Shown: positions 50,325 through 59,944, numbered from the stretch's first letter. The stretch: 64,000 nucleotides of DNA from Paracidovorax anthurii (GCF_003269065.1 NZ_QLTA01000001.1:173510-237509), one strand, 5' to 3'. A program made the numbers and translations. The notes: generated from the sequence alone by a model not told the origin.

Positions 50325-52004
50325 TCACAACGGCAAGGCGAAGAGCCGACCCGACAGCGGCGCGTTGGCCAGCATGTCGAGCGCCACGGGCTGGCGCGCG
50401 GTGGTCACGAACAGGCAGCGGCCACCCACGCCGCCCACCGCCACGTCGGTGGGGCACGGCACCGGCAGACCCGCCACGCGGTCCAGGCTGCCGTCGGGCA
50501 GGAAACGCACCACGCTCCAGCCGTCGCGCAGCGCCGTCCACACCCCGCCGTCGGCATCGAACGCCAGCCCGCTCACGCGGCCCGAGCCCTTGGGCACGGT
50601 CACGAGGCGCCGCACCACGCCGGGGCTGTCGGGGTGCATGAGCAGGATCGCGCCCGTGTCGGGCACGGTGGCCAGCAGCGCGCCGTCCTGCGCGCGCCAG
50701 CGCAGGCACTGCAGCGGCTCGCCGAAGCGCCAGCGGATGTCGAGCGTGCCGTCCGCGCGCAGCCGCCCGACCGCGCTGCCGCCGTCGGAGGTTTCCGTGG
50801 CCAGCCAGAGGAGCGGCGGCGCATCGCCGGGCTCCTGCGCGCTGCGCGCCTCCAGGCAGGCGGCCTGCACCACGGCCCCGGCCGGCCAGGCCGGCCAGGG
50901 CTCGGGCGCCGCCGCCCCGTGCCGCCAGCGCAGGGCGCCCTGCGCGCCCACCAGGGTGACGTCGCCGTGGCCGCCGTGCACCAGCACGCCGGCAATCGGC
51001 GCATCGTGCGCCGCCACGGCATGGTCGGTGCCCGGAGCGCCGTCCGCCGCACCGCCCTCGCCCGCCGGCCCGGCCCCGGCCTGCGCGCCCGGCTCCGGCG
51101 TCCAGGTGCGCAGCGCGGGCGCCAGCGTGTCGGCCCAGTAGAGCCGGCCCGTGTCCTCGCACCAGTGCGGATGGGCGCCATGGAAGGCCCAGGGCCCCGC
51201 CAGCGCGCGCGCCGCCGTGTCGCTGACCGGCGCGCGCACCCGCTGCAACTGGGCGCCCACGCGGCGCGCGGCCTCGGCCACCTCGGGCCCGAGCAGCTCC
51301 AGCCGCTCGGGCGTGAGCCGCCAGGCCGGCCCGGCCACGCTGAGCGCGCCGCGCACCTGCCCCCGGCCGTCCACGATGGGCGCGCCCACGCAGCGCACGC
51401 CGGCCACGATCTCCTCGTCGTCGATGGCATAGCCGCGCGCCGCCGTCACGCGCAGCTCGGCCTGCAGGCGCCGGCGGTCGGTGATGGTGCGCGGCGTGAG
51501 CGCCTTGAGCGCCAGCCCGCGCACGAGCGCATCGCGCTCGGCCTCGCCCAGCACCGAGAGGATGGCCTTGCCCTGGCTGGTGCAGTGCACCGGCTTGCGC
51601 TGGCCCAGCGCGCTGGCCGAGCGCTGGCTGTGCGCGCCGTCGCAGCGCTCCAGCGACACCACCTCACGCCCGTCGAGCGCACCGAGGTAGGTGGTCTCGC
51701 CCGTGAGGTCGCGCAGCGCGCGCAGCTCCAGCGCGGCGGCAGCGGCCAGATCGGGCATGGCATAGGCCTGCCGCGCCATCTCGAAGCAGCGCATGCCCAG
51801 GCAATAGACCTTGCGCAACGGATCGCGCCGCAGCAGCCCGCGCGCCACCAGCGTGGCCAGCAGGCGGTAGGCCGTGGTGCGCGGCAGGCCCAGCCGCTGG
51901 GCCAGCTCGGCCTGGCTCAGCCCCTCGGGCGCGGCGCCCACCGCGTCGAGCAGGTCGAGGGCTTTTTCGAGGGCACCCGTGCCCTCGGCGGCGGAGGCAG
52001 CCAT
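50325..52004 (-). CDS. IclR-type regulator fused to an SMP-30/gluconolactonase-like domain
   Basis: 559 aa. Residues ~10-245 form a complete IclR protein: winged helix (LEKALDLLDAVGAAPEGLSQ, LAQRLGLPRTTAYRLLATLV) and effector domain (PVHCTSQGKAILSVL, GYAIDDEEIVAGVRCVGAPI). From ~265 to the end the sequence is SMP-30-like (EDTGRLYWADTLAPALRTW, GLAFDADGGVWTAL, FVTTARQPV). Metal ligands normally in GEGPxW and PDGLAxD are not conserved (HGAHPHW and VSGLAFD), so this domain is probably a sensor and not an enzyme. Divergent from a semialdehyde dehydrogenase gene, which it likely controls. The start is the ATG at 52004. Confidence 0.85.
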   Translation of the reverse strand: MAASAAEGTGALEKALDLLDAVGAAPEGLSQAELAQRLGLPRTTAYRLLATLVARGLLRRDPLRKVYCLGMRCFEMARQAYAMPDLAAAAALELRALRDLTGETTYLGALDGREVVSLERCDGAHSQRSASALGQRKPVHCTSQGKAILSVLGEAERDALVRGLALKALTPRTITDRRRLQAELRVTAARGYAIDDEEIVAGVRCVGAPIVDGRGQVRGALSVAGPAWRLTPERLELLGPEVAEAARRVGAQLQRVRAPVSDTAARALAGPWAFHGAHPHWCEDTGRLYWADTLAPALRTWTPEPGAQAGAGPAGEGGAADGAPGTDHAVAAHDAPIAGVLVHGGHGDVTLVGAQGALRWRHGAAAPEPWPAWPAGAVVQAACLEARSAQEPGDAPPLLWLATETSDGGSAVGRLRADGTLDIRWRFGEPLQCLRWRAQDGALLATVPDTGAILLMHPDSPGVVRRLVTVPKGSGRVSGLAFDADGGVWTALRDGWSVVRFLPDGSLDRVAGLPVPCPTDVAVGGVGGRCLFVTTARQPVALDMLANAPLSGRLFALPL

Positions 52005-52010
52005 GATTTG

Positions 52011-52031
52011 TCTCAAATAGTGGAACTGAGA
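52011..52031. promoter_or_regulatory. Palindrome before the IclR-fusion gene
   Basis: TCTCA (52011-52015), 11 nt, TGAGA (52027-52031), adjacent to the IclR-fusion start and in the divergent intergenic region. IclR proteins commonly bind such short palindromes for autoregulation. Confidence 0.4.
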
Positions 52032-52237
52032 TGCACTTTAACGGAGCCTGCGCCACGGTCAAAGCGGCTGCGCGACAGGCGGGTCAGTACGATGGGGCAG
52101 CGCTCGATGCCTCGCCGGCCCCCGGCGTGGCCCCGCCATATTTCCATCTGCTGAGACAGGACGCGCCCGCCCCCGCACCGGAGCGGACCGCGCGCCCCAC
52201 TGCCGGCACCGAACCCTTTCCCCAGGAGACCGTTTCC

Positions 52238-53725
52238 ATGTCCACCCCCGACACCCTGCAATCCATCGACGCGCGCACCGGCCAGCCCCAGGGCGACGCC
52301 TGGGCCGCCTCCACGCCCGCCGCGATCGATGCCGCCGTGGCTGCGGCCGCCGCCGCCTCCGATACCTTCGCGGCCACCAGCGCCGCCGACCGCGCGGGCC
52401 TGCTGCGCGCCCTGGCCGAAGCCCTGGAGGCACGGCGCGAGGCCCTGGTGCCGGTGGCCGACCGCGAGAGCGGCCTGGGCCCCGTGCGCCTCAACGGCGA
52501 GCTGGACCGCACGGCCTTCCAGCTGCGCGGCTTCGCCGACGTGCTGGAGCGCGGCGCGGCCCATGCCGTGGTGGACGACCCCGCCGTGGCCGGCGCGCCG
52601 CCCGCCGGCCGCCCTCGCCTCGCCAAGGTGCGCGTGCCCGTGGGCCCGGTGGCCATGTTCTCGGCCAGCAACTTCCCCTTCGCCTTCTCGGTGCTGGGCG
52701 GCGATACCGCCTCGGCGCTCGCGGCCGGCTGCCCGGTAGTCGTGAAGGGCCACCCGGCCCATCCCGAGCTGTCGCGCCAGACCGCGCGCCTCGCGCAGGA
52801 AGTGGCGGCCGCGCGCGGCCTGCCGGCGGGCGTGTTCCAGTTCGTGGAGGGCGGCTCCGTGGCGACCGGCGTGCAACTGGTGCAGGCGCCCGCCATCGCG
52901 GCCGTGGCCTTCACCGGCTCGTTCAAGGGCGGCACGGCCCTGGCCCGGGTGGCGGCCGATCGCCCCCGCCCGATCCCGTTCTATGGCGAACTCGGCTCGG
53001 TCAACCCGCTGTTGGCCCTGCCCGCCGCGCTGGAAGCCCAGGGCGCAGCCCTGGCCGAGACGCTGGCCGGCTCGATCTGCCTCGGTTCGGGCCAGTTCTG
53101 CACCAGCCCCGGCGTGATCGTGGTGCGCAAGGACGCCTCGGGCGATGCCTTCGTGCAGACGCTCGCGGAGAAGCTCCAGGCGCTGGCGCCGCACGCCATG
53201 CTCTCGGCCGGCATCCGCGCCAACTTCGACCGCGGCGTGTCCGCCTGGCGCGCGCACGGCAAGCTCAAGCCCCTGGTGAGCGACACGGCCGCGGCCGGCG
53301 CCACGCCGCGCCCCTTCCTGGCCGAGGTGCAGGCGGGCGACTTCATCGCCGACCACGCATTGCACGAAGAGGTGTTCGGCTCGGCCGCCCTGGTGGTGCG
53401 CGTGGGCTCCATCGATGAGACCCTGGCCGTGCTGCGCGCCATCGGCGGCTCGCTCACCGTGACGCTCTGGGGCGCCGACGCCGACACCGCCGAGCACCGC
53501 GCGCTGGTGCGCGCCGCCACGCAGGTGGCCGGCCGCGTGCTGTTCTCCGGCGTGCCCACCGGCGTGGCCGTGACGTCCGCCCAGCACCACGGCGGCCCCT
53601 TCCCCGCCAGCACCGCGCCCTTCACCACCTCGGTCGGCTACGCGGCGCTGAACCGCTTCCTGCGCCCGGTGGCGCTGCAGGATGCACCGCAGTGGCTGGT
53701 GGAGCGGCAAGGCGTGCCCTGCTGA
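52238..53725 (+). CDS. 2,5-dioxovalerate (alpha-ketoglutaric semialdehyde) dehydrogenase-like
   Basis: 495 aa NAD(P)-dependent aldehyde dehydrogenase. The wording ALAAGCPVVVKGHPAHPELS, VAFTGSFKGGTAL, YGELGSVNPLLALPAAL (catalytic Glu) and GSGQFCTSPG (catalytic Cys) is specific to the alpha-ketoglutaric semialdehyde dehydrogenase subgroup, which completes non-phosphorylative pentose or aldarate catabolism. The start at 52238 follows CAGGAGA. Divergent from the IclR/SMP-30 fusion regulator. Confidence 0.88.
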   Translation: MSTPDTLQSIDARTGQPQGDAWAASTPAAIDAAVAAAAAASDTFAATSAADRAGLLRALAEALEARREALVPVADRESGLGPVRLNGELDRTAFQLRGFADVLERGAAHAVVDDPAVAGAPPAGRPRLAKVRVPVGPVAMFSASNFPFAFSVLGGDTASALAAGCPVVVKGHPAHPELSRQTARLAQEVAAARGLPAGVFQFVEGGSVATGVQLVQAPAIAAVAFTGSFKGGTALARVAADRPRPIPFYGELGSVNPLLALPAALEAQGAALAETLAGSICLGSGQFCTSPGVIVVRKDASGDAFVQTLAEKLQALAPHAMLSAGIRANFDRGVSAWRAHGKLKPLVSDTAAAGATPRPFLAEVQAGDFIADHALHEEVFGSAALVVRVGSIDETLAVLRAIGGSLTVTLWGADADTAEHRALVRAATQVAGRVLFSGVPTGVAVTSAQHHGGPFPASTAPFTTSVGYAALNRFLRPVALQDAPQWLVERQGVPC

Positions 53726-53795
53726 TCCGCGCGGCGGCGGGCGCACGGGCGAGCCCGTGCGCGGCTACACGGCCGTTGGGATGCCCCGGCGCCCC

Positions 53796-53843
53796 CATGT
53801 CGCCGTGGAATCTGCATCGATAGCTATATCTTTAATAGCAGCA
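53796..53843 (+). repeat. Short hairpin repeat, copy 6
   Basis: CATGTCGCCGTGGAATCTGC (53796-53815) followed by ATAGCTATATCTTTAATAGCA. It lies between the aldehyde dehydrogenase and hydroxylase genes. Confidence 0.78.
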
Positions 53844-53954
53844 GAAAGATTGACGCACGGCAACGGCCGCGCGGGGCCGGGCGGTCCACAATGGCGCGGC
53901 GCTCCGCCGCTCCCGATCGATCCTGCCCGCCATCCCGCGCCTTCCCGTCCGGCC

Positions 53955-55268
53955 ATGCCCGAATCCACCGCATCCCTCCCCATGCCCTCCACGGCCCCCG
54001 CGCGGGCCGATGACGTCCTGATCGTGGGCGGCGGCCCGGCCGGGCTGTCGCTGGCGATCTCGCTGGCGCAGGCCGGCTTCGCAGCCACCGTGGTGGAACG
54101 GCAGTCCGGCGCCGACCTGGCCGCCCCCGCGCCGGATGGGCGCGAGATCGCCCTCACCCACCCCAGCGCGGCGACGCTGCAGCGCCTGGGCTCCTGGCAG
54201 CACCTGCTGCCGAACGAGATCGGCCGCATCCACGAGGCCCAGGTGCACGACGGGCCCGTGGGCCGCGCCAGCCCGCTGCGCCTACGCACGGCGCGGGGCC
54301 CGGGCCACCTGGGCTGGATCGTGCCCAACCACGCGCTGCGCCGCAGCGCCCATGCCGTGGCCGCCGCCACGCCGGGCGTGCGGCTGCTCACGGGCCTGCA
54401 GGTGGCGCGGGCCGCGATCGGCCCCGGCGCGGCGGAGCTGGAATGCCTGCCCGCCGCCGGCACGGGGCCGGAGGGCGCGCGGCCGCTTCGGCTGCGGGCA
54501 CCGCTGGTGGTGGCGGCCGACAGCCGCTTTTCGGCCATGCGCCGCCAACTGGGCATCGGCGCGGCCAGCACCGACTTCGGCCGCACGGTGATCGTCTGCC
54601 GCATGCGCCACGAGGCCGCCGGCGACGGCACGGCGCACGAGTGCTTCGGCTACGAGCGCACGCTGGCCATCCTGCCCCTGCCGCCCGACGCGGGCACGGG
54701 CGCGCCGCTGTGCTCGGTGGTGGTCACCGCGCGCAGCGACGATGCGGCCGCGCTGCTGGCCCTGCCGCCGGCCGATTTCGCGGCGCAGGTGCAGGCCCAG
54801 TTCGGCCACCGGCTGGGCGCCATGCACCTCGCGGGCGAGCGCCACGCCTATCCGCTGGTGGCCGTCTATGCGCAGCGCTTCAGCGGCCACCGCTGCGCGC
54901 TGCTGGGCGATGCGGCGGTGGGCATGCACCCCGTGACGGCCCACGGCTACAACCTGGGGCTCGCGGGCGTGGAGCGGCTCACGGCCGCGCTGCTGCAGGC
55001 GCGCCGGGTGGGCCGGGACCTCGGCGATGCCGACATGCTGCACCGGCACTACGCGCGCCCGCACCACCGCCACGCCTGGCCGCTCTACGAGGGCACCAAC
55101 GCCATCGTGCGGCTCTATACCGACGACCGCCCCCTGCCGCGCCTGCTGCGCCGCATGGTGCTGGAGGGCGCGCGGCGGCTGGCGCCGGTGCAGTCGGCGA
55201 TCGTGGGGCAGTTGATGGGCGCAGAGCCGGCGCGGCAGGCGCCGGAGGGCGCAGCGCGCGGGGCCTGA
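53955..55268 (+). CDS. FAD-dependent hydroxylase, UbiH/UbiF/UbiM-like
   Basis: 437 aa. N-terminal FAD motif DDVLIVGGGPAGLSLAISL, the substrate-domain motif WIVPNHALRRS, and GDAAVGMHPVTAHGYNLGLA near residue 320, matching the ubiquinone-hydroxylase group of class A flavoprotein monooxygenases. The last motif is closest to UbiM-type enzymes from memory. Probably hydroxylates a ring position in ubiquinone biosynthesis. The ATG at 53955 was chosen since upstream sequence is non-coding and includes a hairpin repeat. Exact position specificity is uncertain. Confidence 0.85.
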   Translation: MPESTASLPMPSTAPARADDVLIVGGGPAGLSLAISLAQAGFAATVVERQSGADLAAPAPDGREIALTHPSAATLQRLGSWQHLLPNEIGRIHEAQVHDGPVGRASPLRLRTARGPGHLGWIVPNHALRRSAHAVAAATPGVRLLTGLQVARAAIGPGAAELECLPAAGTGPEGARPLRLRAPLVVAADSRFSAMRRQLGIGAASTDFGRTVIVCRMRHEAAGDGTAHECFGYERTLAILPLPPDAGTGAPLCSVVVTARSDDAAALLALPPADFAAQVQAQFGHRLGAMHLAGERHAYPLVAVYAQRFSGHRCALLGDAAVGMHPVTAHGYNLGLAGVERLTAALLQARRVGRDLGDADMLHRHYARPHHRHAWPLYEGTNAIVRLYTDDRPLPRLLRRMVLEGARRLAPVQSAIVGQLMGAEPARQAPEGAARGA

Positions 55269-55414
55269 CCGCGCCGCGGCGCTGAACTTTCCGCCGCCGC
55301 GCGACTCCTGCATGCGCGCCCGCCGCTCACGCGCGGCATGGCGCGTGTCACGCCGACCCGCTACCCTTGTGGCCCGGCGCGGTCCGCGCTGCCTCTCCCC
55401 GGTCCCGCAAGAAC

Positions 55415-57151
55415 ATGAAAAAACCAGCGCACCGCGAATTCTTTCCACGCCAGATCGTGGACGCCAGCCCCAACCGCTGGGACTGGGCCCTGCTGCCCCT
55501 GGTGCTCGCCGGCGTGGTGCTGCTGGCCTACGGCGCCGCGCAGATGGCCCGGCCCTTCGAGGTGGGCGACGTGCTGCCGCTGTCGCTGGACCCGTGGCAG
55601 CTGCCCTACTACCTGCTGCGCACCACGCTGCGCATGTTCATCGCGATGGGCGCGGCGCTGGTGTTCAGCGCCGTGTTCGCGGTGCTGGCGGCCAAGTACC
55701 GGCTGGCCGAGCGGGTGCTGATCCCGCTGCTGGACATCCTGCAGTCCATCCCCATCCTGGGCTTTCTCTCGATCACCGTGACGGGCTTCATCGCGCTGTT
55801 CCCCGGCAACCTGCTGGGCGTGGAGTGCGCGGCGATCTTCGCGATCTTCACGTCGCAGGCGTGGAACATGGCCTTCAGCCTGTACCAGTCGCTGCGCACG
55901 GTGCCGGCCGAGCTGCAGGAGGCCGCGCGCGTGTTCCAGCTCTCGGGCTGGCAGCGCTTCTGGCGGCTGGAGCTGCCCTTCGCCATGCCGGGGCTGCTGT
56001 GGAACATGATGATGTCGATGTCCGGCGGCTGGTTCTTCGTGGTGGCCTCGGAGGCGATCTCCGTCTCGCACCAGGACATCAAGCTGCCCGGCGTGGGCTC
56101 GTACATCGCGCTGGCGATCGAGGCGCGTGACCTGCCGGCCATCGGCTGGGCCATCGCCTGCATGCTGGTGGCGATCCTGCTGTACGACCAGCTCCTGTTC
56201 CGGCCGCTGGTGGCCTGGGCCGACAAGTTCCGCTTCGAGGAGAGCGGCGCCGATGCCGCGCCGCAGTCGTGGCTGCTGGACTGGCTGCGCCGTGCGCGCG
56301 GCGTGCAGGGCTTGGCCGGCTGGTGCGGGCGCCAGCTTGGCCGCAGCCTGACGCTGTTCCGGCGCGACCACGACGGCACCTCGATCCGCGCGCGGCCGCG
56401 CGCCGCCTCGGCCACCGCCGGGCGCGTGTGGGACGCGGTGCTGGCCGCCGGCGTGCTGTTCGCCATTGCGCGGCTGGTGCAGTTCGTGCACTCGGAGGTG
56501 GGCTGGCACGAGGTGGCGCACGTCTTCGCGCTGGGCGGCACCACCCTCGTGCGGGTGCTGGTGCTGATCGCGCTGGCGGCGCTGGTGTGGGTGCCCATCG
56601 GCGTGTGGATCGGCATGAACCCGCGCTGGTCGGGGCGGCTGCAGGCCGTGGCGCAATTCCTGGCGGCGTTCCCGGCCAACCTGTTCTTCCCGGTGGCGGT
56701 GGTGCTGATCGTGCACTGGAAGCTCGACCCGGACGTGTGGCTCTCGCCGCTCATGATCCTGGGCACGCAGTGGTACATCCTCTTCAACGTGATCGCCGGC
56801 GCGTCCAGCATCCCGAGCGAGCTGCGCCTGGCCGCGCAGAACCTGGGCCTCTCGGGCTGGCTGCGATGGAAGCGCTACCTGCTGCCGGCCGTGTTCCCGA
56901 GCTTCGTGACCGGCGCCATCACGGCCAGCGGCGGCTCGTGGAACGCGAGCATCGTGGCCGAATACGTGACCTGGGGCGACACCACGCTGCAGGCCCAGGG
57001 ACTGGGCAGCTACATCGCGCAGATGACGGCGGCGGGCGACTTCCCGCGCATCGCCCTGGGCATCGGCACGATGGTGGTCTTCGTGATGGGCCTCAACCAC
57101 TTCCTCTGGCGGCGCCTCTACCGGCTGGCCGAGGACCGAATGCATTTCTGA
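55415..57151 (+). CDS. ABC transporter permease with two fused permease domains (NitT/TauT type)
   Basis: 578 aa. Two binding-protein-dependent permease domains in one chain, each with about six helices and an EAA loop: ELQEAARVFQLSGWQRFWRL (~residues 170-189) and ELRLAAQNLGLSGWLRWKRY (~469-488). A charged linker (~285-345) joins them. Such double permeases occur in nitrate/sulfonate/taurine-type importers. Followed 11 nt later by its ATPase; no substrate-binding protein gene is nearby. Confidence 0.9.
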   Translation: MKKPAHREFFPRQIVDASPNRWDWALLPLVLAGVVLLAYGAAQMARPFEVGDVLPLSLDPWQLPYYLLRTTLRMFIAMGAALVFSAVFAVLAAKYRLAERVLIPLLDILQSIPILGFLSITVTGFIALFPGNLLGVECAAIFAIFTSQAWNMAFSLYQSLRTVPAELQEAARVFQLSGWQRFWRLELPFAMPGLLWNMMMSMSGGWFFVVASEAISVSHQDIKLPGVGSYIALAIEARDLPAIGWAIACMLVAILLYDQLLFRPLVAWADKFRFEESGADAAPQSWLLDWLRRARGVQGLAGWCGRQLGRSLTLFRRDHDGTSIRARPRAASATAGRVWDAVLAAGVLFAIARLVQFVHSEVGWHEVAHVFALGGTTLVRVLVLIALAALVWVPIGVWIGMNPRWSGRLQAVAQFLAAFPANLFFPVAVVLIVHWKLDPDVWLSPLMILGTQWYILFNVIAGASSIPSELRLAAQNLGLSGWLRWKRYLLPAVFPSFVTGAITASGGSWNASIVAEYVTWGDTTLQAQGLGSYIAQMTAAGDFPRIALGIGTMVVFVMGLNHFLWRRLYRLAEDRMHF

Positions 57152-57162
57152 CCGGAGGCGCC

Positions 57163-58482
57163 ATGACGCAATCCATCATCGAACTCCACGGCGTGGGCAA
57201 GACCTTCCGCTCCGCCGACGGGCATGTGCGGCCGGTGCTGCAGCAGCTCGACTTCACCCTGCGCGAGGGCGAGATCGTCGCGCTGCTGGGCCAGTCCGGC
57301 TCGGGCAAGAGCACGCTGCTGCGCATCATGGCCGGCCTCGTGCAGGCCGACCAGGGCGAGGTGCGCTATCGCGGCCAGCCGCTGCACGGGCCGGCGCGCG
57401 CGATCAGCATGGTGTTCCAGTCGTTCGCGTTGTTTCCGTGGCTCACGGTGCAGCAGAACGTGGAGCTGGGCCTGGAGGCGCGCGGCGTGCCGCAGGCCGA
57501 GCGCACCGCCAAGGCCGAGGCCGCCATCGCGCTGATCGGCCTCGCGGGCTTCGAGGGCGCGCTGCCGCGCGAGCTCTCGGGCGGCATGCGCCAGCGCGTG
57601 GGCATCGCGCGCGCGCTGGTCACCGAGCCCGACGTGCTGCTGATGGACGAGGCGTTCTCCGCGCTGGACGTGCTCACCGGCGAGCGGCTGCGCGAGGACA
57701 TCCTGCAGCTCTGGCGCAGCGGCAGCATGCCCACCAAGGCCATGCTGGTGGTCTCGCACAACATCGAGGAGGCCGTGATGATGGCCGACCGCGTGCTGAT
57801 CTTCGCGAGCGACCCGGGTCGCATCCGCTGCCAGCTCTCGCTGCAGCTGCCGCGCCCGCGCGACCCCGATAGCCACCACGTGCGCGCGCTGATCGACGAG
57901 GTCTATGCCCTCATGACGGCCGGCGCCACGCGGCACGCGGCCGTGGCCGGGGGCGCCCCGGTGGAGCCCGCGCCCACCACGCTCACCGACCGCCTGCCCG
58001 CCGCCGACGTGGCGCGCATGGACGGCCTGCTGGAGTTGCTGGCCGAGCCCCCGTTCGACGGCCGCGCCGACCTGCCCCGGCTGGCCGAGGAAACCAGCCT
58101 CACCGATGCCGAGCTGCTGCCCGTGGCCCATGCCGTGGCACAGCTCGGCCTGGCGGCGCTCGCGGGCGGCGACCTGCAGATCACGCCGCTGGGCCGGCGC
58201 TACGTGGACGGCAGCCACGGGCTGCGGCAGGACATCTTCGGCCAGCAGCTCCTGGCCCACGTGCCGCTGGTGGCCCACATCCGCCACAGCCTGGAGCAGG
58301 AACCCTCCGGCGAGCTGCCGGACGTGCCCTTCCTGCGCCTGCTGAGCGAGCAGCTCGACGGCCCCGAGGCCGAGAGCGTGCTGCGCACGGCCATCACCTG
58401 GGCGCGCCACGGCGAGGTGTTCGAATACGACTTCCGCACCGGCGTGATGCGCCTGCCCACGGGGGACACCGCGCCGGGATGA
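57163..58482 (+). CDS. ABC transporter ATPase with AAA-associated C-terminal domain (NitT/TauT type)
   Basis: 439 aa. Nucleotide-binding domain at ~1-250: Walker A GQSGSGKSTLL, Q-loop MVFQSFALFP, signature LSGGMRQRVGIARAL, Walker B VLLMDEAFSALD and His switch VVSHNIEEAV. Residues ~275-430 add a second domain (DRLPAADVARMDGLLELLAE, GRRYVDGSHGLRQDIFGQQLL) of the AAA-associated type found on these ATPases, probably regulatory. Operon partner of the fused permease. Confidence 0.92.
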   Translation: MTQSIIELHGVGKTFRSADGHVRPVLQQLDFTLREGEIVALLGQSGSGKSTLLRIMAGLVQADQGEVRYRGQPLHGPARAISMVFQSFALFPWLTVQQNVELGLEARGVPQAERTAKAEAAIALIGLAGFEGALPRELSGGMRQRVGIARALVTEPDVLLMDEAFSALDVLTGERLREDILQLWRSGSMPTKAMLVVSHNIEEAVMMADRVLIFASDPGRIRCQLSLQLPRPRDPDSHHVRALIDEVYALMTAGATRHAAVAGGAPVEPAPTTLTDRLPAADVARMDGLLELLAEPPFDGRADLPRLAEETSLTDAELLPVAHAVAQLGLAALAGGDLQITPLGRRYVDGSHGLRQDIFGQQLLAHVPLVAHIRHSLEQEPSGELPDVPFLRLLSEQLDGPEAESVLRTAITWARHGEVFEYDFRTGVMRLPTGDTAPG

Positions 58483-58780
58483 ACCGGCATGGCCCGGGGC
58501 GGCCGGGGTGGCCGGCTCAGGCGCTCTTGAGGTCCGGCGGCCGGCGGCCCATGGCGCCGGAAGGCGCCTTGCGGGTGCGCGCCGCCGCGTCCCGCGCGGG
58601 CATGGCGCCGGCCTGCGGACACGCGCCGCGCGCGGATGCGGACGGGGCTGGATCGGACGGCCCGCGATGGGCCTGCGCGCGGTCACCGTGGAGGAGCCGG
58701 CGGATGGAGAGGACTCGGCTGAACATGGGGTGGCGTGTACGGAGTGGTCAACGGAAAAAAGGCCGCAAGGACGGCGGCGC

Positions 58781-59833
58781 TCACGGCGCGGCGGGCGCGG
58801 ACTGCGCGCGCCACCACGGGGCCGAGGGCCCGGGCGCGCGGATGTCCACGCGCTCGCCCATGGCCGGCGTGGCCAGCGGCACGCCCTGCCGCGCCGCCAG
58901 CGCGGCGATGCGCTCGAAGGGCTCGGTCCACGGGTGCAGCGACAGGTCGAAGGTGCCGTTGTGGATGGGCAGGCAGTGCCGGCCGCGCACGTCCAGGTGC
59001 GCCTGCAGGCTCTGCTCGGGCTGCATGTGCACGTCGGGCCAGTCGGCGTTGTAGGCGCCGGTCTCCATGAGCGTGAGGTCGAAGGGCCCGAAGCGCTCGC
59101 CGATGGCGCGGAAGCCGTCGAAATAGCCCGAATCCCCGCTGAAGAAGACGCGCGTGTCGCCCGCGATCAGCGCCCAGGACGACCACAGCGTGCGGTTGCC
59201 GTCCGAGAGGCCGCGCCCCGAGAAGTGCTGCGCCGGCGTGCAGACCAGCCGCACCCCGCCCAGGGTGGTGCCCTGCCACCAGTCGAACTGCCGCACCTTG
59301 CTCTCGGGCACGCCCCAGGCGATGAGCCGGTCGCCCACGCCCAGCGGCGCCACGAAATGCTCGACCTTGGGCGCCAGCGCCAGGATGGCGGCGTGGTCCA
59401 GGTGGTCGTAGTGGTCGTGCGAGAGCACCACGCCGCGGATCGGCGGCAGCTCTTCGATCGAGAGCGGCGGCGCATGGAAGCGCTTCGGCCCCGCGAAGGC
59501 GAAGGGCGAGGCGCGCTCGGAGAACACCGGATCGGTGAGCCAGAACCCGCCTTGCAGCTTGAGCAGCACCGTCGAGTGGCCCAGCCGCCAGGCGCTCATG
59601 TCCGGCGCGGCCAGCACCGCCTCCCGCGTGAGCGCCTGCACGGCGACCGGCTGGCGCGGCACCGCGTCGGCCGGCTTGCCGAACGCGATGCGCCACATCA
59701 CGCCGAGGGTCTTGAGCAGCCCCATCCGGCGCCGGGGCGCCGCGTTGCGGAAGCGGCCATCGGCCGACTGCGGCGGGCGCAGGGAAAAGGAGTCGGCCGG
59801 TGCGGCGATGCTGTAGCTGGACGGGCGGGCCAT
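58781..59833 (-). CDS. MBL-fold metal-dependent hydrolase (NAPE-PLD/UlaG-like)
   Basis: 350 aa. The beta-lactamase fold is marked by LGHSTVLLKLQGGFWLTDPV, VVLSHDHYDHLD (HxHxDH), ARHFSG-like PAQHFSGRG, FFSGDSGYFDG and a final LPIHNGTFDLSLHP. This pattern matches NAPE-phospholipase-D/RomA-like proteins. The start at 59833 is the ATG after the operator region. Divergent from a TetR regulator, which likely represses it. About 298 nt of GC-rich non-coding DNA separates it from the ABC ATPase gene. Confidence 0.9.
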   Translation of the reverse strand: MARPSSYSIAAPADSFSLRPPQSADGRFRNAAPRRRMGLLKTLGVMWRIAFGKPADAVPRQPVAVQALTREAVLAAPDMSAWRLGHSTVLLKLQGGFWLTDPVFSERASPFAFAGPKRFHAPPLSIEELPPIRGVVLSHDHYDHLDHAAILALAPKVEHFVAPLGVGDRLIAWGVPESKVRQFDWWQGTTLGGVRLVCTPAQHFSGRGLSDGNRTLWSSWALIAGDTRVFFSGDSGYFDGFRAIGERFGPFDLTLMETGAYNADWPDVHMQPEQSLQAHLDVRGRHCLPIHNGTFDLSLHPWTEPFERIAALAARQGVPLATPAMGERVDIRAPGPSAPWWRAQSAPAAP

Positions 59834-59886
59834 GGCGGTGGGCGGACGGGTGGTGAGGAAGGGGTGTGGTATTTCGCACAAAGTGC

Positions 59887-59937
59887 ACTGCACAGTGTAG
59901 TACCCTTTTCAGAAAAGTAAACTGTGCGGTGTAAAAT
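59887..59937. promoter_or_regulatory. Inverted operator pair and promoter between MBL hydrolase and tetR genes
   Basis: ACTGCACAGT (59887-59896) and ACTGTGCGGT (59921-59930) are inverted copies of one motif, 9 of 10 matching. TAAAAT (59932-59937) is a likely -10 for the TetR gene only 7 nt before its ATG, implying an almost leaderless mRNA. Confidence 0.55.
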
Positions 59938-59944
59938 TGGGTGA

